64,000 bases of DNA from an uncultured Caldilineaceae bacterium. GTDB taxonomy: Bacteria > Chloroflexota > Anaerolineae > Caldilineales > Caldilineaceae. The stretch is taken from the NCBI GenBank assembly GCA_951812725.1, contig OX638330.1:5621405-5685404 (forward strand). The letters are read 5' to 3'. Position numbers and translations under genes: made by a program. Within the stretch, counting starts at the first letter, position 1; every line of letters starts with the position of its first letter. Below are positions 17,511 to 25,565 of the stretch, piece by piece. The notes under the pieces were generated by a model. It did no database searches, was not told the DNA's origin, and was given only the letters and a program-made list of their open reading frames with translations.

Positions 17511-17993
17511 ATGCACCTGCCGACCCTTTACAACAACATCCTGGGGACGAGCAACTACGTAATCAAGGAGAAGACGGAGGGCCTGACCCATGCCGACAGC
17601 ATGTTGCAGCTGCCCTTCCCCGGCAACTGCATGAACTGGATCCTGGGCCATCTCATGGTCTATCGCATGCAATGCCTGGGCGTCATCGACGGCGTCAGCG
17701 AAGCCGACGAGGCTGAGTTCGCTCTCTACGGCTTCGGCTCCGAACCGATGACCGACTCCGACAAAGCCATCCCTCTGGAAACCCTGCTGGCGCGCCTTGA
17801 TACACTGTCCGAACAGATCGCCGCCGCGCTCGAAAAGATGCCGGATTCCCGCTTGGAAGAATTCGTGGATGAGGAGCAAAGCGCCACCGTGGCGCAACGC
17901 CTTCTTTTCAATCTTGTCTACCACGAAGCCTATCACGTGGGGCAGCTTGAGCCGCTGTACGAACAGGCACTGGCGAACCGTTCCGGTCAGTGA
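17511..17993 (+). CDS. DinB-like protein, copy 1
   Basis: A 160-residue four-helix DinB/DUF664-type protein. The three metal-binding histidines appear as NWILGH (about residue 46) and the pair in YHEAYHVGQ (about residues 138 and 142). DinB-like proteins include bacillithiol and mycothiol S-transferases and maleylpyruvate isomerases; the substrate here is unknown. It starts 52 bases after the GH32 stop with an AAAGGCG ribosome-binding site and is followed by the second GH32 gene after 73 bases. Each GH32 gene is followed by a DinB gene, so the two functions were duplicated together. Confidence 0.8.
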   Translation: MHLPTLYNNILGTSNYVIKEKTEGLTHADSMLQLPFPGNCMNWILGHLMVYRMQCLGVIDGVSEADEAEFALYGFGSEPMTDSDKAIPLETLLARLDTLSEQIAAALEKMPDSRLEEFVDEEQSATVAQRLLFNLVYHEAYHVGQLEPLYEQALANRSGQ

Positions 17994-18066
17994 TCCGTCG
18001 CCTCTTCTGGGATCGCATAAGGGGCTACTGCTTACGATCTGCAAGCCGCGGAAGGAAGAAGAATCC

Positions 18067-19746
18067 ATGAGCGCCGCCGAGAAAACCGATAACACGTCCC
18101 TTGTGCCCCATTACAGTTTTCCCGGGACGCTGGCTGAGCAGGAGGCCGCGCTGGAGACAAATCCCCTGATGCAGCGGCTGCTCGCCTATCGCAAACGCTA
18201 CCAGGGTGATTCCCACCGGCCTATATACCACTACGTCAACCCGGAAAACACGCTCAACGATCCCAACGGACTCTGTTTCTGGCAGGATCGCTGGCATCTC
18301 TTCTACCAGGCCTGCCCGCCCGAAGACCCGCGTCAACATTGGGGCCACGCCATCAGCGATGATCTCATCCACTGGCAGGACCTTCCCTATGCCATCTACC
18401 CCAATCCGGAGGAACGCTGCTATTCGGGCGCGGCGCTGGTCGAAGAGGATCGAGTTATCGCCATGTATCACGGCACCACGGTGGGCAACATGGTGGCCGT
18501 CTCGCATGATCCCCTCCTGCTCAACTGGGAAAAGCTCACCGGCGCCCCGGTCATTCCCAAGGCCAGTGCCGACGGCTCGCCCCTGCCCTATCGGGTCTTC
18601 GATCCCTGCATCTGGAAGAAAGGGGACCACTACTACGCCCTTTCCGGCAGTATCCTGCCCCACGCAGCCTCCGGCCGGCGCACCCGCGCCAACTTCCTCT
18701 TCCGCTCGTCGAACCTGGTCGACTGGGACTATCTGCACCCGTTTGTGGAAGATGACCGCTTCACGCTCGTCGGCGACGACGGCGCCTGCCCCTATTTCTG
18801 GCCAATCGGCGACCGCCACATCCTCCTCTTTTACGGCCACATGAGCGGCGGTCAGGCCCTCTTGGGCGACTACGACACCGAACGTGACAAGTTCGTCGTC
18901 ACCTCGCACCATGATTTCAACTTCGGTGCCTCCGAGCCGGGCGGAGTCCATGCCCCATCGGCAACGCCCGACGGCAACGGCGGCGTCAACGTCATCTTCA
19001 ACATGAACCCGGCCAAACCGACCGAAGGCTGGAACCAGATCATGACGCTGCCGCGCCGCCTGACGCTGCAGGGCACCGACAAAATCGGCCGCGACACCCT
19101 GCTGGTCGAACCCGCTGGCGATGTCGAATCGCTGCGCCGGGAGCACCGGCAGATCACCGATTTGACCCTGCCGGCCAATCAAGAGATTGTATTGGGGAGC
19201 ATCAGGGGAAACGCGATCGAGCTGATGATGGAGATCGAAGACAACGACGCGCCGTTAATCGAGTTGAATGTGCTGCGCTCCCCCGGCAGTGAGGAGTACA
19301 CCCGTATCGCCTTCTATCGCGAGCGCGGCTTCCGCTACTGGGAGCTGTCCGAAAGCTGGATGCGGGACATGCTGGCCGCCTTCAACGACGGCGCTGGGCC
19401 CGGATTCTTCAGCAGCAGTTTCCTCAGCGACGAGCAACGGGAAAAGCTGGCCGCGGCCACCTACAGCCTCATCTCCATCGACGCCTCCCACGCCTCCCTC
19501 GCGCCCGACGTCCTTTCGCGGGCGCCGGAGACCGGACCGGTCTTCCTCGATAGGGATGAACCGCTGCGCCTCAGAGTTTTCGTCGACAAAAGCGTCGTCG
19601 AAGTCTTCGTCAACGGCAAGCAGTGCGTGGCCACGCGCGTCTACCCCGAGCGCGAAGACAGCGTCGGCGTCTCGCTGCGCTCGCAGGGCCAGGACGCCCG
19701 CGTCGTTTCGCTTGAAGCCTGGCAGATGGAAAACATTTATGAGTGA
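18067..19746 (+). CDS. Glycoside hydrolase family 32 protein, copy 2
   Basis: Tandem paralogue of the GH32 gene at 15854, 559 residues. The start at 18067 aligns exactly with that of copy 1 (MSAAE-TDNTSLVP) and has GGAAGAAGAA upstream; a longer in-frame version would run back into the DinB gene. LNDPNG, VFDP and DGAC occur at the same places, so the missing Glu of the EC motif is shared. It keeps a segment (near residues 430-460, SWMRDMLAAFNDGAGPGFF and following) that copy 1 has lost. Protein identity between the copies is very high by eye, implying a recent duplication. No secretion signal. Confidence 0.85.
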   Translation: MSAAEKTDNTSLVPHYSFPGTLAEQEAALETNPLMQRLLAYRKRYQGDSHRPIYHYVNPENTLNDPNGLCFWQDRWHLFYQACPPEDPRQHWGHAISDDLIHWQDLPYAIYPNPEERCYSGAALVEEDRVIAMYHGTTVGNMVAVSHDPLLLNWEKLTGAPVIPKASADGSPLPYRVFDPCIWKKGDHYYALSGSILPHAASGRRTRANFLFRSSNLVDWDYLHPFVEDDRFTLVGDDGACPYFWPIGDRHILLFYGHMSGGQALLGDYDTERDKFVVTSHHDFNFGASEPGGVHAPSATPDGNGGVNVIFNMNPAKPTEGWNQIMTLPRRLTLQGTDKIGRDTLLVEPAGDVESLRREHRQITDLTLPANQEIVLGSIRGNAIELMMEIEDNDAPLIELNVLRSPGSEEYTRIAFYRERGFRYWELSESWMRDMLAAFNDGAGPGFFSSSFLSDEQREKLAAATYSLISIDASHASLAPDVLSRAPETGPVFLDRDEPLRLRVFVDKSVVEVFVNGKQCVATRVYPEREDSVGVSLRSQGQDARVVSLEAWQMENIYE

Positions 19747-19820
19747 CCGGTGGTCAGTGGATAGCGGATCTGCACCCACCGCAAAAAACCAGTCAGTTCT
19801 TCTCAAGAAAGGAGTTGCAT

Positions 19821-20300
19821 GTGCACAGCCCAACCCTGTTTGTCAATATGCTTGGGACCGTCAATAACATTATCAAGCAGAAGACCGAGGGCCTGTCCCA
19901 TGCCGACAGCATGTTGCAGTTGCCCATCCCCGCCAACTGCATGAACTGGATCCTCGGCCATATCATGGTCTACCGGGCGCAGTACCTCGGCGTGATCGAC
20001 GGCGTCAGCAAGCCCGACGAAGACGAATTCGCCCTCTACGGCGGTGGCTCCGAACCGTTGACCGACCCCGACAAAGCCATCCCTCTCGAAACCATTCTGG
20101 CGCGCCTCGATACACTGTCCGACCAGGTCGTCGCCGCGCTTGACAAGATGCCGGAATCTCGTCTGGAGGAAATGTTGGATGAGGAAAGGGGTATCACCAT
20201 AGAGCAGCGTCTGCACTTCTATCTGGTCTTCCACGAAGCAATGCACGCCGGCCAGCTTGAGCCGCTGCATGAACTGGCACTGGCTAACGGCAGCAGCTAA
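19821..20300 (+). CDS. DinB-like protein, copy 2
   Basis: A 159-residue paralogue of the DinB gene at 17511, with the same metal histidines (NWILGH and FHEAMHAGQ). The start is GTG at 19821: an AAAGGAG lies 6-7 bases before it and the resulting N-terminus (HSPTLFVNMLGT) lines up with MHLPTLYNNILGT of copy 1; a longer ATG frame from 19743 is unsupported. It is more diverged from its sister than the two GH32 copies are from each other. A perfect 10-bp hairpin without T-run follows at 20323-20356. Confidence 0.8.
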   Translation: MHSPTLFVNMLGTVNNIIKQKTEGLSHADSMLQLPIPANCMNWILGHIMVYRAQYLGVIDGVSKPDEDEFALYGGGSEPLTDPDKAIPLETILARLDTLSDQVVAALDKMPESRLEEMLDEERGITIEQRLHFYLVFHEAMHAGQLEPLHELALANGSS

Positions 20301-20322
20301 CGGCAGTATCTAATAATCAAGC

Positions 20323-20356
20323 GCCGTTGGCCGGGGGAGTCTTACTGGCCAACGGC
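20323..20356. other. Intergenic hairpin after the GH32/DinB array
   Basis: GCCGTTGGCC (20323-20332) pairs perfectly with GGCCAACGGC (20347-20356) around a 14-base loop. There is no T-run, so it may be a pause, processing or Rho-assisted stop signal rather than an intrinsic terminator. Confidence 0.55.
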
Positions 20357-20380
20357 CGCTGAAGACCGGAGACGAACACC

Positions 20381-21298
20381 ATGCAGCTATCCGACATCAA
20401 AACCGTCGGCGTCGTCGGCGGCGGCACCATGGGCTTCGGCATCGCCATCAACTTCGCGCTGTGGGGCTACCCCACCATCATCAGCGACCTCAACGATGAA
20501 ACGCTGACCGGCACCAGGGCCAATATCGCCCATGCGCTGCAGCTCTTCGTCGAAGGCGAACTGATCAGCCAGTCGCGCGCCGAGGAAACGCTGGCCCGGA
20601 TCACCACCACTACCGACCTGGCGCAAATGGCCGGGCAGTGCGACTTCGTCACCGAAGCGATCGTCGAGCGGCTGCCCGACAAGCAGGCGATGTTCAAACA
20701 GCTCGACGAACTCTGTCCGCCCCATACGATTCTCGCCAGCAACACCTCGCGTCTCGTCCTCAGCGACATCGGCGCCCACATCGGCCGCCAGGACAAGCTG
20801 GTGCTCACCCACTACTTCGCACCGCCGCATATCGTCCCCGGCCTGGAGGTCGCCAAAGGGCCCGGCGCCACCGACGAGACCTTCGAGCTCACCTGCGAAC
20901 TGCTGAGCAGCGCCCGCAAAATTCCCATCCGTGTGCGCGGGGAGAAATCAGGATATCTTATCAACCGGATTCAGCACGCCATGGTGAGGGAGGCCAGCCT
21001 GCTGTGGGCCGAAGGCATGGCCAGCGCAGAGGATATCGAACTGGGGATCGTTTCCACCTTCGGCTTCCGCATGCCCCACGAAGGCCCGTTCCTGCACTAC
21101 GACCTCGCCGGCATCTGGAAATGGCCCGAAGATGCGCGCAATCCCCGCGCCATCGAAAATGAAAAACTCCGCGAACAAATGCTGAAGGGGCAGCCCTGGT
21201 TCCTGGACCCCGCCAACTTCGAAGAAGCCGTCGAGGAACGGGACCGGGCATACATTCGCCGCCTGAAAGAGCTCTATTGGAAAGATGGCGGCCAGTGA
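20381..21298 (+). CDS. 3-hydroxyacyl-CoA dehydrogenase family protein (possible hydroxyacid/gulonate dehydrogenase)
   Basis: A 305-residue NAD-dependent dehydrogenase with the N-terminal Rossmann motif VGVVGGGTMGFGIA at residues 9-22 and the catalytic His in LTHYFAPPHIVPGLEV (about residues 139-154), where the Glu of the His-Glu dyad follows. Both the NAD-binding and C-terminal helical domains of the family are present. The single-domain size fits 3-hydroxybutyryl-CoA dehydrogenase, L-carnitine dehydrogenase or L-gulonate 3-dehydrogenase. Since no other fatty acid gene is nearby and sugar-acid genes surround it, a sugar-acid or carnitine-type substrate is at least as likely as an acyl-CoA. 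CCGGAG precedes the ATG. Confidence 0.8.
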   Translation: MQLSDIKTVGVVGGGTMGFGIAINFALWGYPTIISDLNDETLTGTRANIAHALQLFVEGELISQSRAEETLARITTTTDLAQMAGQCDFVTEAIVERLPDKQAMFKQLDELCPPHTILASNTSRLVLSDIGAHIGRQDKLVLTHYFAPPHIVPGLEVAKGPGATDETFELTCELLSSARKIPIRVRGEKSGYLINRIQHAMVREASLLWAEGMASAEDIELGIVSTFGFRMPHEGPFLHYDLAGIWKWPEDARNPRAIENEKLREQMLKGQPWFLDPANFEEAVEERDRAYIRRLKELYWKDGGQ

Positions 21299-21346
21299 TC
21301 ACCGATTAGTGGCCGGGGAAGGTCCCGGCTGCCGCCTGAAGCTTCC

Positions 21347-22636
21347 TTAAATCTCCCGCGCCACCGCGGCCACCGCGGCCACCGTCTCGTCAACTACATC
21401 CGCCGTATGCGCCGTCGACAGGAACCAGGCCCCCCGTTCCAGCGCGCGTACGCCCCGATAGTGCAGCGCCTCCGTGAAGCGCACATAGCGCGCCTTATCC
21501 GCCTGCAACGAACTGCGGTAATCAGTCACCTGCCCCTCCACTCCGAAACCTACGTGAAAGGCCTGGGGAAAACCTTCAACCCTCGCCGCAATGTCGGCCG
21601 CGTCCAACGCCTCCCGGATGCCCTCCATCAGCCGCGTTCCCTGCTTGCCGAGCCCGGCAAAAGTCTCCGGCTTTTTCAGTTCCTCCAGCGTTGCCACAAG
21701 CGCCGCCATGCATGCCGGATGCCCATTGAAAGTGCCGCCGTGCATCACGCCGCCGCTGACAAACAGGTCCATCAGGTCGGCGCGCCCCGCAAAACAGGAA
21801 ACCGGAAAGCCGCTCGCAATCGCCTTGCCAAACGTTGCCAGGTCCGGCGTCACCCCAAAATGGGCCTGCGCGCCGCCCGGCGCAACCCGGAAACCGGTGA
21901 TGACTTCATCAAATATAAGGACAGTGCCGGCGTCACTGCATGCGCGCCGCACGCCCTCCAAATAGCCCGCAGCCGGAAACACCGTGCTCGTATTGCACAT
22001 TGCCGGCTCCATGATCACGCCCGCCACATCCCCGCGTTCGAGTCGCCTCTCCAGCAGTTCAAGGTTATTCCACGGCAACACCTCAGTGTGTAACCCGGCC
22101 TGCAGGTCCTGTCCCGCGCTGGCGGGAATCGCGTTCGGCGTCTCTTCGGGACCGTACTCCTCCGGCGTGGGCGCGATGCTCCACAAAATGTTGTCCATCC
22201 AGCCGTGGTAGTGCCCCTCGAACTTGATGATCACCGAACGCTGCGTAGCCGCCCGCGCCAGCCGGATCACCGCCTGCACCACCTCACTGCCCGCGCAGCT
22301 GAAGCGCACCCGCTCCGCGCACGGCACCATCTCGCACACCAGCCTGGCCGCTTCCTGCTCGATCCGGCTCTGCCCCGCATACAGGATGCCTGACTGGAGC
22401 TCCTTCTGCACCGCCTCCAACACCGGCGCCGGATTGTGCCCCAGGATCATGGGACCCATGCCCAGGTAATAGTCGATCAGCCGGTTGCCGTCTGCGTCAT
22501 ACAGGTAAGGCCCTTCCCCCCGCTCAAAAACCAGCGGCGTCGGCGCAATCCCCAACCGGTAGTTGCTATTCACCCCGCCGGGCAGAGACTGGGACGCCTC
22601 CGCGATCAACTGTTTAGAGCATTCAAAGGTTGCCAT
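21347..22636 (-). CDS. Class III aminotransferase, glutamate-1-semialdehyde aminomutase-like
   Basis: PLP enzyme of 429 residues resembling HemL. Characteristic stretches are PGGVNSNYR near the N-terminus, a glycine-rich ACAGSE-like CAGSEVV, the FDEVITGFR Asp that binds the pyridine nitrogen, and the PLP lysine in TFGKAIASGFP. Start chosen at 22636 (MATFECSKQL): homologues begin here and the upstream extension is basic and unlike the family. The sequence around the active site is also compatible with other aspartate-aminotransferase-superfamily class III members acting on amino acids, so a role in tetrapyrrole synthesis is not assured. No hem genes lie nearby. It is divergent from the next PLP gene. 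Confidence 0.8.
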   Translation of the reverse strand: MATFECSKQLIAEASQSLPGGVNSNYRLGIAPTPLVFERGEGPYLYDADGNRLIDYYLGMGPMILGHNPAPVLEAVQKELQSGILYAGQSRIEQEAARLVCEMVPCAERVRFSCAGSEVVQAVIRLARAATQRSVIIKFEGHYHGWMDNILWSIAPTPEEYGPEETPNAIPASAGQDLQAGLHTEVLPWNNLELLERRLERGDVAGVIMEPAMCNTSTVFPAAGYLEGVRRACSDAGTVLIFDEVITGFRVAPGGAQAHFGVTPDLATFGKAIASGFPVSCFAGRADLMDLFVSGGVMHGGTFNGHPACMAALVATLEELKKPETFAGLGKQGTRLMEGIREALDAADIAARVEGFPQAFHVGFGVEGQVTDYRSSLQADKARYVRFTEALHYRGVRALERGAWFLSTAHTADVVDETVAAVAAVAREI

Positions 22637-22843
22637 AGGGCTGAGTCCTTGTCTGGTGAATGACGTGTGGCGCCCCCGCGCGCAGTATGTGATGCGGTAA
22701 CGCATCCCGAATTATCGCAGTTTCCGTCTGCCTACACAACTGCACACAGGGGTGCACAATTGCATTTTTGTCTGCTGGCAGTTACTCTTTCTATACCCTG
22801 ATCCTCAAAAACCTCCCGATCCAACGAAAGTGGAGAATCGCTC

Positions 22844-24079
22844 ATGTCAACCAATAACCAGCGCGCAAGCAGCGAATCCTCAGCGCAATTTACCTGGGCT
22901 GGAATGTATGCCAGCAATGCGCCTGAACCGAAGGGCTTGGGCGCCGGGAAACGCGGCCGCTACGACTTTGCCGTCGCCTATCCGGATCCAGGCTCCCTGC
23001 CCCTGGCAGGACTTCTCGATGGCCTGAAACAGGCAATGGACGACGAAGGCGGCGACCTCTCCCTCTACGCCAATCCCCAGGGCTACACACCTCTGCGCGA
23101 GTTCGTGGCCGCCAAGCTGCAGCGCGACCGAGCGATCAACGTGACCGCCGACGATATCATCCTCGCCGACGGTTCCAGCCAGCCCATCCACATGGTTGCC
23201 GAAACACTCCTGGATCCCGGCGATGTCGTCCTCACCGAAGATTTCGTCTACGCCGGCACCCTCAATACCCTGCGTCGTTTCCGTGCCGACCTGCGCGGCG
23301 TCGCCACCGACGAAGAGGGCATGATCCCCGCCGCTATCGAAGAGGCCATCCGCACCGCCAGCGCCGAGGGCAAACGCCCCAAGCTGATCTACACCGTGCC
23401 CACCTTCCAGAATCCGCAGGGCTGGACCATGACCCTCGCCCGCCGCAAAGCCTTGGTGGCCCTCTCGCAGCAGTATGACGTGCCTATTTTGGAGGATGAC
23501 TGCTATGTCGATCTGCGCTTCGAGGGCACCGACGTTCCCTCCCTCCATTCTCTGGACGAAACAGGTCGCGTGCTCTACGTCGCCTCCTTTTCCAAGATCA
23601 TCGCGCCCGGTATGCGGCTCGGCTATCTGACCGGCCCCCGGCCCTTCCTCGAACGCGCGATCGGCGCAAAGAGCGGCGGCTCCGTGAACACCTTCGCCTC
23701 ATGGGCCGTGCATCGCTTCTCCACCACCCACCTCTACAGCCACATCGAGGAAATCAACGATATCCAGCAAGACCGCCGCGACGCCATTCTCGACGCGCTC
23801 GACGAAAACTTCAGCGGCAGCGGCGCCAGTTGGAGCCGTCCGCAGGGCGGGCTTTTCATCTGGCTGCAGCTCCCCGAACACGTCGACCTGGTCGCCGTCC
23901 GCGACGACATTCTCGAAGAGTACGACGTCGGCTATCTTCCGGGCCCAAACTTTGCGCCCGATGGCGTTTCCGGCGCCAACTGCGCCCGGCTCTGCTTCGG
24001 CTACAACCAGCCTGATGAGATCAAGGAAGGGATTCGTCGCCTCGCGACCGCATTTCGCGCCAAAGGACTGATCACATAG
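22844..24079 (+). CDS. PLP-dependent aminotransferase, class I/II (2-aminoadipate type)
   Basis: A 411-residue fold-type I aminotransferase like the catalytic part of MocR proteins and LysN 2-aminoadipate aminotransferase, but without a GntR DNA-binding domain. Visible are YANPQGYTPLREFVA (about residues 74-88), TVPTFQNPQGWTM (about 184-196), LEDDCYVDLRF (about 216-226) and the PLP lysine in ASFSKIIAPGMRLGY (about 246-260). The Arg that binds the substrate carboxylate is in NCARLCFG. A GGAG is 8 bases before the ATG. The GNAT gene follows 64 bases downstream in the same direction. Amino acid specificity is not predictable. Confidence 0.88.
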   Translation: MSTNNQRASSESSAQFTWAGMYASNAPEPKGLGAGKRGRYDFAVAYPDPGSLPLAGLLDGLKQAMDDEGGDLSLYANPQGYTPLREFVAAKLQRDRAINVTADDIILADGSSQPIHMVAETLLDPGDVVLTEDFVYAGTLNTLRRFRADLRGVATDEEGMIPAAIEEAIRTASAEGKRPKLIYTVPTFQNPQGWTMTLARRKALVALSQQYDVPILEDDCYVDLRFEGTDVPSLHSLDETGRVLYVASFSKIIAPGMRLGYLTGPRPFLERAIGAKSGGSVNTFASWAVHRFSTTHLYSHIEEINDIQQDRRDAILDALDENFSGSGASWSRPQGGLFIWLQLPEHVDLVAVRDDILEEYDVGYLPGPNFAPDGVSGANCARLCFGYNQPDEIKEGIRRLATAFRAKGLIT

Positions 24080-24143
24080 TAGCTCTTGTCACTGCTGGCG
24101 GCCGATCGCTGCAAACGCCCCGCACATCACAGAACGCACGCAC

Positions 24144-24944
24144 ATGACAAACCATCCCGCTCACGTCGCTCTCGTCCAGGAGGTGCGCTCCTGGTACATT
24201 CAGGACTATCCAGCCCTGGGCAAGGTCGTGGAGCGGCGCCAGTTCGGCTACTACAGCCGCATCCAACAGACCAACTACAACGACGTCCACATAGTGGAAC
24301 CGTTCGACCAGGCACAGGCGTCCGCCTTCAATGCCGACGTCAACGCCTTCTACGGGCAGCGCCGTGTCCTCATCTTCACCCACAGCCAGGCTGTCGACAG
24401 GCAACTGTCCTGCGCCCTGGAGCAGGCCGGCTGCACCCGCGGCACTGCAAAGCTCTATCTGGCCCACGTAGATACGTGCATATCGCCCGCGGCCGAGTTG
24501 GGCCCCGCGCAGATTGAGCCGGTTACGCGCAGCAACCTCCTGGACTATACGATTACAAAGTTAAAGGCTTTCGCCGACAGCGAAGAGGAGCCGGGCCAGG
24601 CAGCCGTCGAGGCCAGTATGGCAACCCGTCGGGCGGACCTCAACGCCGATGGCGCCTTCCTCATCGCCCGTGTCCGCGATCAAGCCGCCGCCATCATCGG
24701 CTGGTACGAGGGCGCCGACCGCTACATCTTCCACCTCGCGACGCGAACACCATTCCGCAATCAGGGTATCGCCCGTCAACTGCTTTCCCGCGTCATGGCA
24801 GACACCTACGCTCAGGGCAAACGATCGCTCCTGATCGCCACCGACCCGGCGGACACCCCCGTACAGCTCTACCGCCGTATGGGCTTCCTCGATGAGATTT
24901 ACTGGATGGGAACGTGGATCCTGGACGGCTCTTCTGCCCGATAA
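24144..24944 (+). CDS. GNAT family N-acetyltransferase
   Basis: A 266-residue protein whose C-terminal half is a GNAT acetyltransferase domain. The acetyl-CoA loop is in TRTPFRNQGIARQLL (about residues 204-218), followed by the LYRRMGF of the last strand (about 243-249). The N-terminal half resembles a degenerate second acetyltransferase-like domain and has no obvious motif. No clear Shine-Dalgarno is seen. It follows the aminotransferase gene and may share its transcript. Substrate unknown. Confidence 0.8.
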   Translation: MTNHPAHVALVQEVRSWYIQDYPALGKVVERRQFGYYSRIQQTNYNDVHIVEPFDQAQASAFNADVNAFYGQRRVLIFTHSQAVDRQLSCALEQAGCTRGTAKLYLAHVDTCISPAAELGPAQIEPVTRSNLLDYTITKLKAFADSEEEPGQAAVEASMATRRADLNADGAFLIARVRDQAAAIIGWYEGADRYIFHLATRTPFRNQGIARQLLSRVMADTYAQGKRSLLIATDPADTPVQLYRRMGFLDEIYWMGTWILDGSSAR

Positions 24945-24965
24945 CAGACGGGCGGCCGTCCTCAG

Positions 24966-25511
24966 CTATCTGGACGACTGGGGTAGAGGCAACTCCGAGT
25001 ACTCGAGGTTGCCCAGGTCGGTCATTTCGTCGTCTGTAATGTCAAAGAGGATGGCGTTGTCCGTGCCCTCCTGGTACAACAGGGATGCACTCAGCACAGT
25101 GTCGAGAATGAGGCCGTAACGCCCGGACTGAAGATTTTCGAACAAGAAGCGGCCGCTGGAATCGGTATAAGCGACCGGCGCCGCGGATGGATCGTACGCA
25201 ACTACGCGCTCGGTACCCTCATCATCGCTCAAAGTCTCACCGAGCGCCAGCTTGACGTCCACCACCGGCTGAAAACCATCGACCGTCCTCAGAAGCAGAA
25301 CACCGGTCAGCGCGCCGCTGCCGGTTGTGGTTTCGAGCGATGAAGTTTCGGGTTGCGCCCCCGCCTCGCTGTCCGACCCTGAGCCATCGGTTACCCCAGC
25401 CCGTTCGGGCGCTGTCGAAGGCGAGTTCTGCGCTGCGTCAGGTCTTGCGCTGCTGGGCCTGCACGCCAGCAACAGCAAAACCGTAACAAGAATGTACGCC
25501 TGACGTCCCAT
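24966..25511 (-). CDS. Lipoprotein with carboxypeptidase-regulatory-like domain
   Basis: A 181-residue lipoprotein: signal peptide with lipobox LLLLAC (Cys17), a Ser/Thr/Pro-rich acidic linker to about residue 65, then a beta-sandwich domain with VAYTDSSGRFLFENLQSGRYGLIL (split across about 112-135), which is the carboxypeptidase-regulatory/SpaA-type pattern used as a structural module in surface proteins. It would be exported and membrane-anchored. It begins 54 bases after the stop of the secreted repeat protein and is probably co-expressed with it. Confidence 0.8.
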   Translation of the reverse strand: MGRQAYILVTVLLLLACRPSSARPDAAQNSPSTAPERAGVTDGSGSDSEAGAQPETSSLETTTGSGALTGVLLLRTVDGFQPVVDVKLALGETLSDDEGTERVVAYDPSAAPVAYTDSSGRFLFENLQSGRYGLILDTVLSASLLYQEGTDNAILFDITDDEMTDLGNLEYSELPLPQSSR

Positions 25512-25565
25512 GAGCCGTTCTCAGCATGAGAAGCGAAACGCGTTCTCTCTCCGCACTCTCTTCCG

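Noticed and set aside
17797..18066. 90-codon extension of the second GH32 gene
   Set aside because: It overlaps the DinB gene in another frame; the internal ATG lines up with that of the first GH32 copy.
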